Source: Xanthobacter sp. NM-59
GTDB lineage: Bacteria > Pseudomonadota > Alphaproteobacteria > Rhizobiales > Xanthobacteraceae
Length of the DNA: 64,000 nt
Reading direction: 5' to 3'
NCBI RefSeq assembly: GCF_021401125.1
Contig: NZ_JACBFQ010000003.1
Span: 310,001 to 374,000 of the forward strand
Shown: piece after piece, positions 62,842-64,000 of the stretch
Numbering within the stretch: the first letter of the stretch is position 1
Layout: every line of letters begins with the position of its first letter
The notes under the pieces: generated by a model
What the model was told of the DNA's origin: nothing
The model's database searches: none
The model's input: the letters and a program-made list of their open reading frames with translations, nothing else
Translations under genes and position numbers: made by a program

Positions 62842-64000
62842 ATGGCTCCATTGCTTCCCCGGGAGCCCCCAACACGCCCCGCCGACAAGCGGGCACGTCG
62901 GCCCAGCGGAGGCAGCGCCATCACCACCTCTCCCGACACCGATCAGCGGCCGGACAAAAAGCGTCTGTCCGCTTTCCTCTCCCGCTTTCGCGGATCGGCC
63001 CGGCGCGATCTCAACGTCACCATGACGGCATCGGTGGCGACGGGCCTCATCATCATTCTCCAGGCATTCCTGGTGGCGCGCATCCTGGATGGCGTGCTGT
63101 TCCAGGCTCGCCCGGCCCTCGCCTTCACGCCGGAGATCGCTGCGCTCGCCACCGCCATGGCGCTGCGCTTCGCCACCCAGTGGGCCACCGAGCGCTTCGG
63201 CTTCGCCGCCGCCGCGCGGGTGATGCGCGCCATGCGCGCCGCCCTGCTCGACCGCGTAGAGAAGATCGGCCCCGTGGGCCTTGCCGAACGCAGCACCGGC
63301 GAACTGGTGGCCGCCCTGGCCGAAGGCGTGAAGGCGGTGGAGCCCTTCTATTCCCGCTACATTCCCGCCTCCGTCCTGGCGGTGGTGCTGCCGCTCGCCA
63401 TCCTCGTCGTGGTGTTCCCCCTGGACTGGGTCTCCGGGCTCGTCTTCCTGTTCACCGCGCCGCTCATCCCAGTGTTCATGATTTTCATCGGCAAAGGGGC
63501 GGAGCGGCTCAACCAGAAGCAATGGCGCCGGCTGGCCCGCATGTCCGGACACCTGCTGGACGCGGTGCAGGGCCTGGCCACGCTGAAGGCCTTCAATGCC
63601 GCCGGCCGCATGGGGCGCCAGGTGGCGGATGTGGCGGACGGCTACCGGCGCGACACCATGGCGGTGCTGCGCATCGCCTTCCTCTCGTCCCTGGTGCTGG
63701 AATTCTTCGCTACGGTCTCCATCGCCATGGTGGCGGTGTTCATCGGCTTCCGGCTGCTGTGGGGCGAGATGGACTTCTTCACCGGCCTGTTCATCCTGCT
63801 GCTGGCGCCGGAATTCTACGCGCCCCTGCGCGCCATGGGCACCGCCTACCACGCCCGCATGGAGGCGCTGGGCGCCGCCGAGCGCATGGTGGCCCTGGAG
63901 GACGTGCCCGCTCTGGCCGAAACGGGCGGGGCCACCCCCTTGCCCTCGCCCAAGCGCATCGAGGTGCGGTTCGAGGATGTGCACCTCACCTTTCCCGATG
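62842..64000 (+). CDS. cydD: Thiol reductant ABC exporter subunit CydD, cut by window edge
   Basis: CydD pairs with CydC to export glutathione and cysteine, which is needed to assemble cytochrome bd oxidase. The visible 386 residues cover a disordered start, the six-helix ABC transporter membrane domain (TASVATGLIIILQAFLVARI, TGELVAALAEGVKAVEPFYS, FYAPLRAMGTAYHARMEALG) and the beginning of the ATPase domain (RFEDVHLTFPD). The segments KAVEPFYSRY and LAPEFYAPLR are typical of CydD. The ATG at 62842 follows GGGGG. cydC and cytochrome bd genes probably follow beyond the right edge, which would indicate microaerobic respiration. Confidence 0.93.
   Translation, partial: MAPLLPREPPTRPADKRARRPSGGSAITTSPDTDQRPDKKRLSAFLSRFRGSARRDLNVTMTASVATGLIIILQAFLVARILDGVLFQARPALAFTPEIAALATAMALRFATQWATERFGFAAAARVMRAMRAALLDRVEKIGPVGLAERSTGELVAALAEGVKAVEPFYSRYIPASVLAVVLPLAILVVVFPLDWVSGLVFLFTAPLIPVFMIFIGKGAERLNQKQWRRLARMSGHLLDAVQGLATLKAFNAAGRMGRQVADVADGYRRDTMAVLRIAFLSSLVLEFFATVSIAMVAVFIGFRLLWGEMDFFTGLFILLLAPEFYAPLRAMGTAYHARMEALGAAERMVALEDVPALAETGGATPLPSPKRIEVRFEDVHLTFPD

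Overview
The window is 64 kb of GC-rich (visibly about 65-70 %) bacterial chromosome with housekeeping content. Gene order and protein types point to an alphaproteobacterium of the order Hyphomicrobiales (Rhizobiales). Signs of this are the uvrC-pgsA-moaD-moaE run, an rlmE/ppx-gppA pair, a separate F0 operon atpI-B-E-b'-b, sdhCDAB, Omp25-type porins and ethylmalonyl-CoA pathway enzymes. The mix resembles Xanthobacteraceae (Xanthobacter or Azorhizobium type), but that is inference from remembered proteins. No tRNA, rRNA, CRISPR array, prophage or intact insertion sequence was seen.

Layout. 1-2.5 kb: an RND drug-efflux pair, with the pump cut by the left edge. 2.8-6.7 kb: murJ and a DegT aminotransferase/Gfo-Idh-MocA dehydrogenase pair for a modified sugar, all on the minus strand. 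7.0-8.4 kb: panD and an outer-membrane beta-barrel protein, sharing a strong terminator. 9.1-12.9 kb: a REP-like palindrome, then uvrC-pgsA-moaD-moaE. 13.2-19.8 kb: an unknown protein, a YqaE/Pmp3 protein, an MFS exporter, rlmE-ppx/gppA, a transaldolase-family enzyme and a small unknown protein. 19.9-20.8 kb: a flavodoxin overlapped by a DUF2023 gene. 21.1-25.0 kb: ilvB-ilvN-ilvC on the minus strand, preceded by an 18-residue Ile/Leu/Val-rich leader peptide and terminator hairpin that form a transcription attenuator. 25.2-28.7 kb: smc. 28.9-32.2 kb: the F0 ATP synthase operon behind a near-consensus sigma-70 promoter, with six short hairpins between atpI and atpB. 32.3-40.4 kb: a degenerate SGNH protein, a malyl-CoA thioesterase-like gene, a DJ-1/PfpI protein, DUF1737, a cation-diffusion transporter, mesaconyl-CoA hydratase, a PHB-depolymerase-like esterase and OmpW. 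40.8-44.4 kb: sdhCDAB. 44.4-46.1 kb: a gene-poor stretch with a small membrane protein, an OmpW gene remnant and a secreted unknown. 46.3-56.8 kb: an exopolysaccharide assembly locus (flippase, Wzz/GumC-type co-polymerase, Wza-type exporter, WecB/TagA glycosyltransferase, Wzy-like polymerase, carbamoyltransferase, FkbM methyltransferase). 57.0-64.0 kb: ETF-ubiquinone oxidoreductase, family-4 uracil-DNA glycosylase, a CYTH protein, pyruvate kinase, a YARHG-domain protein and the start of cydD, cut by the right edge.

How it works together. Much of the window is central carbon and energy metabolism: branched-chain amino-acid synthesis, the ethylmalonyl-CoA pathway, pyruvate kinase, succinate dehydrogenase, ETF-QO and ATP synthase F0. 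One surface-polysaccharide locus stands apart. No wholly new system is proven. The items most worth following are the ilv attenuator, the hairpin arrays before atpB, the flavodoxin-DUF2023 overlap, the apparently inactive SGNH protein, the polysaccharide locus with its kinase-dead co-polymerase, and the OmpW remnant.
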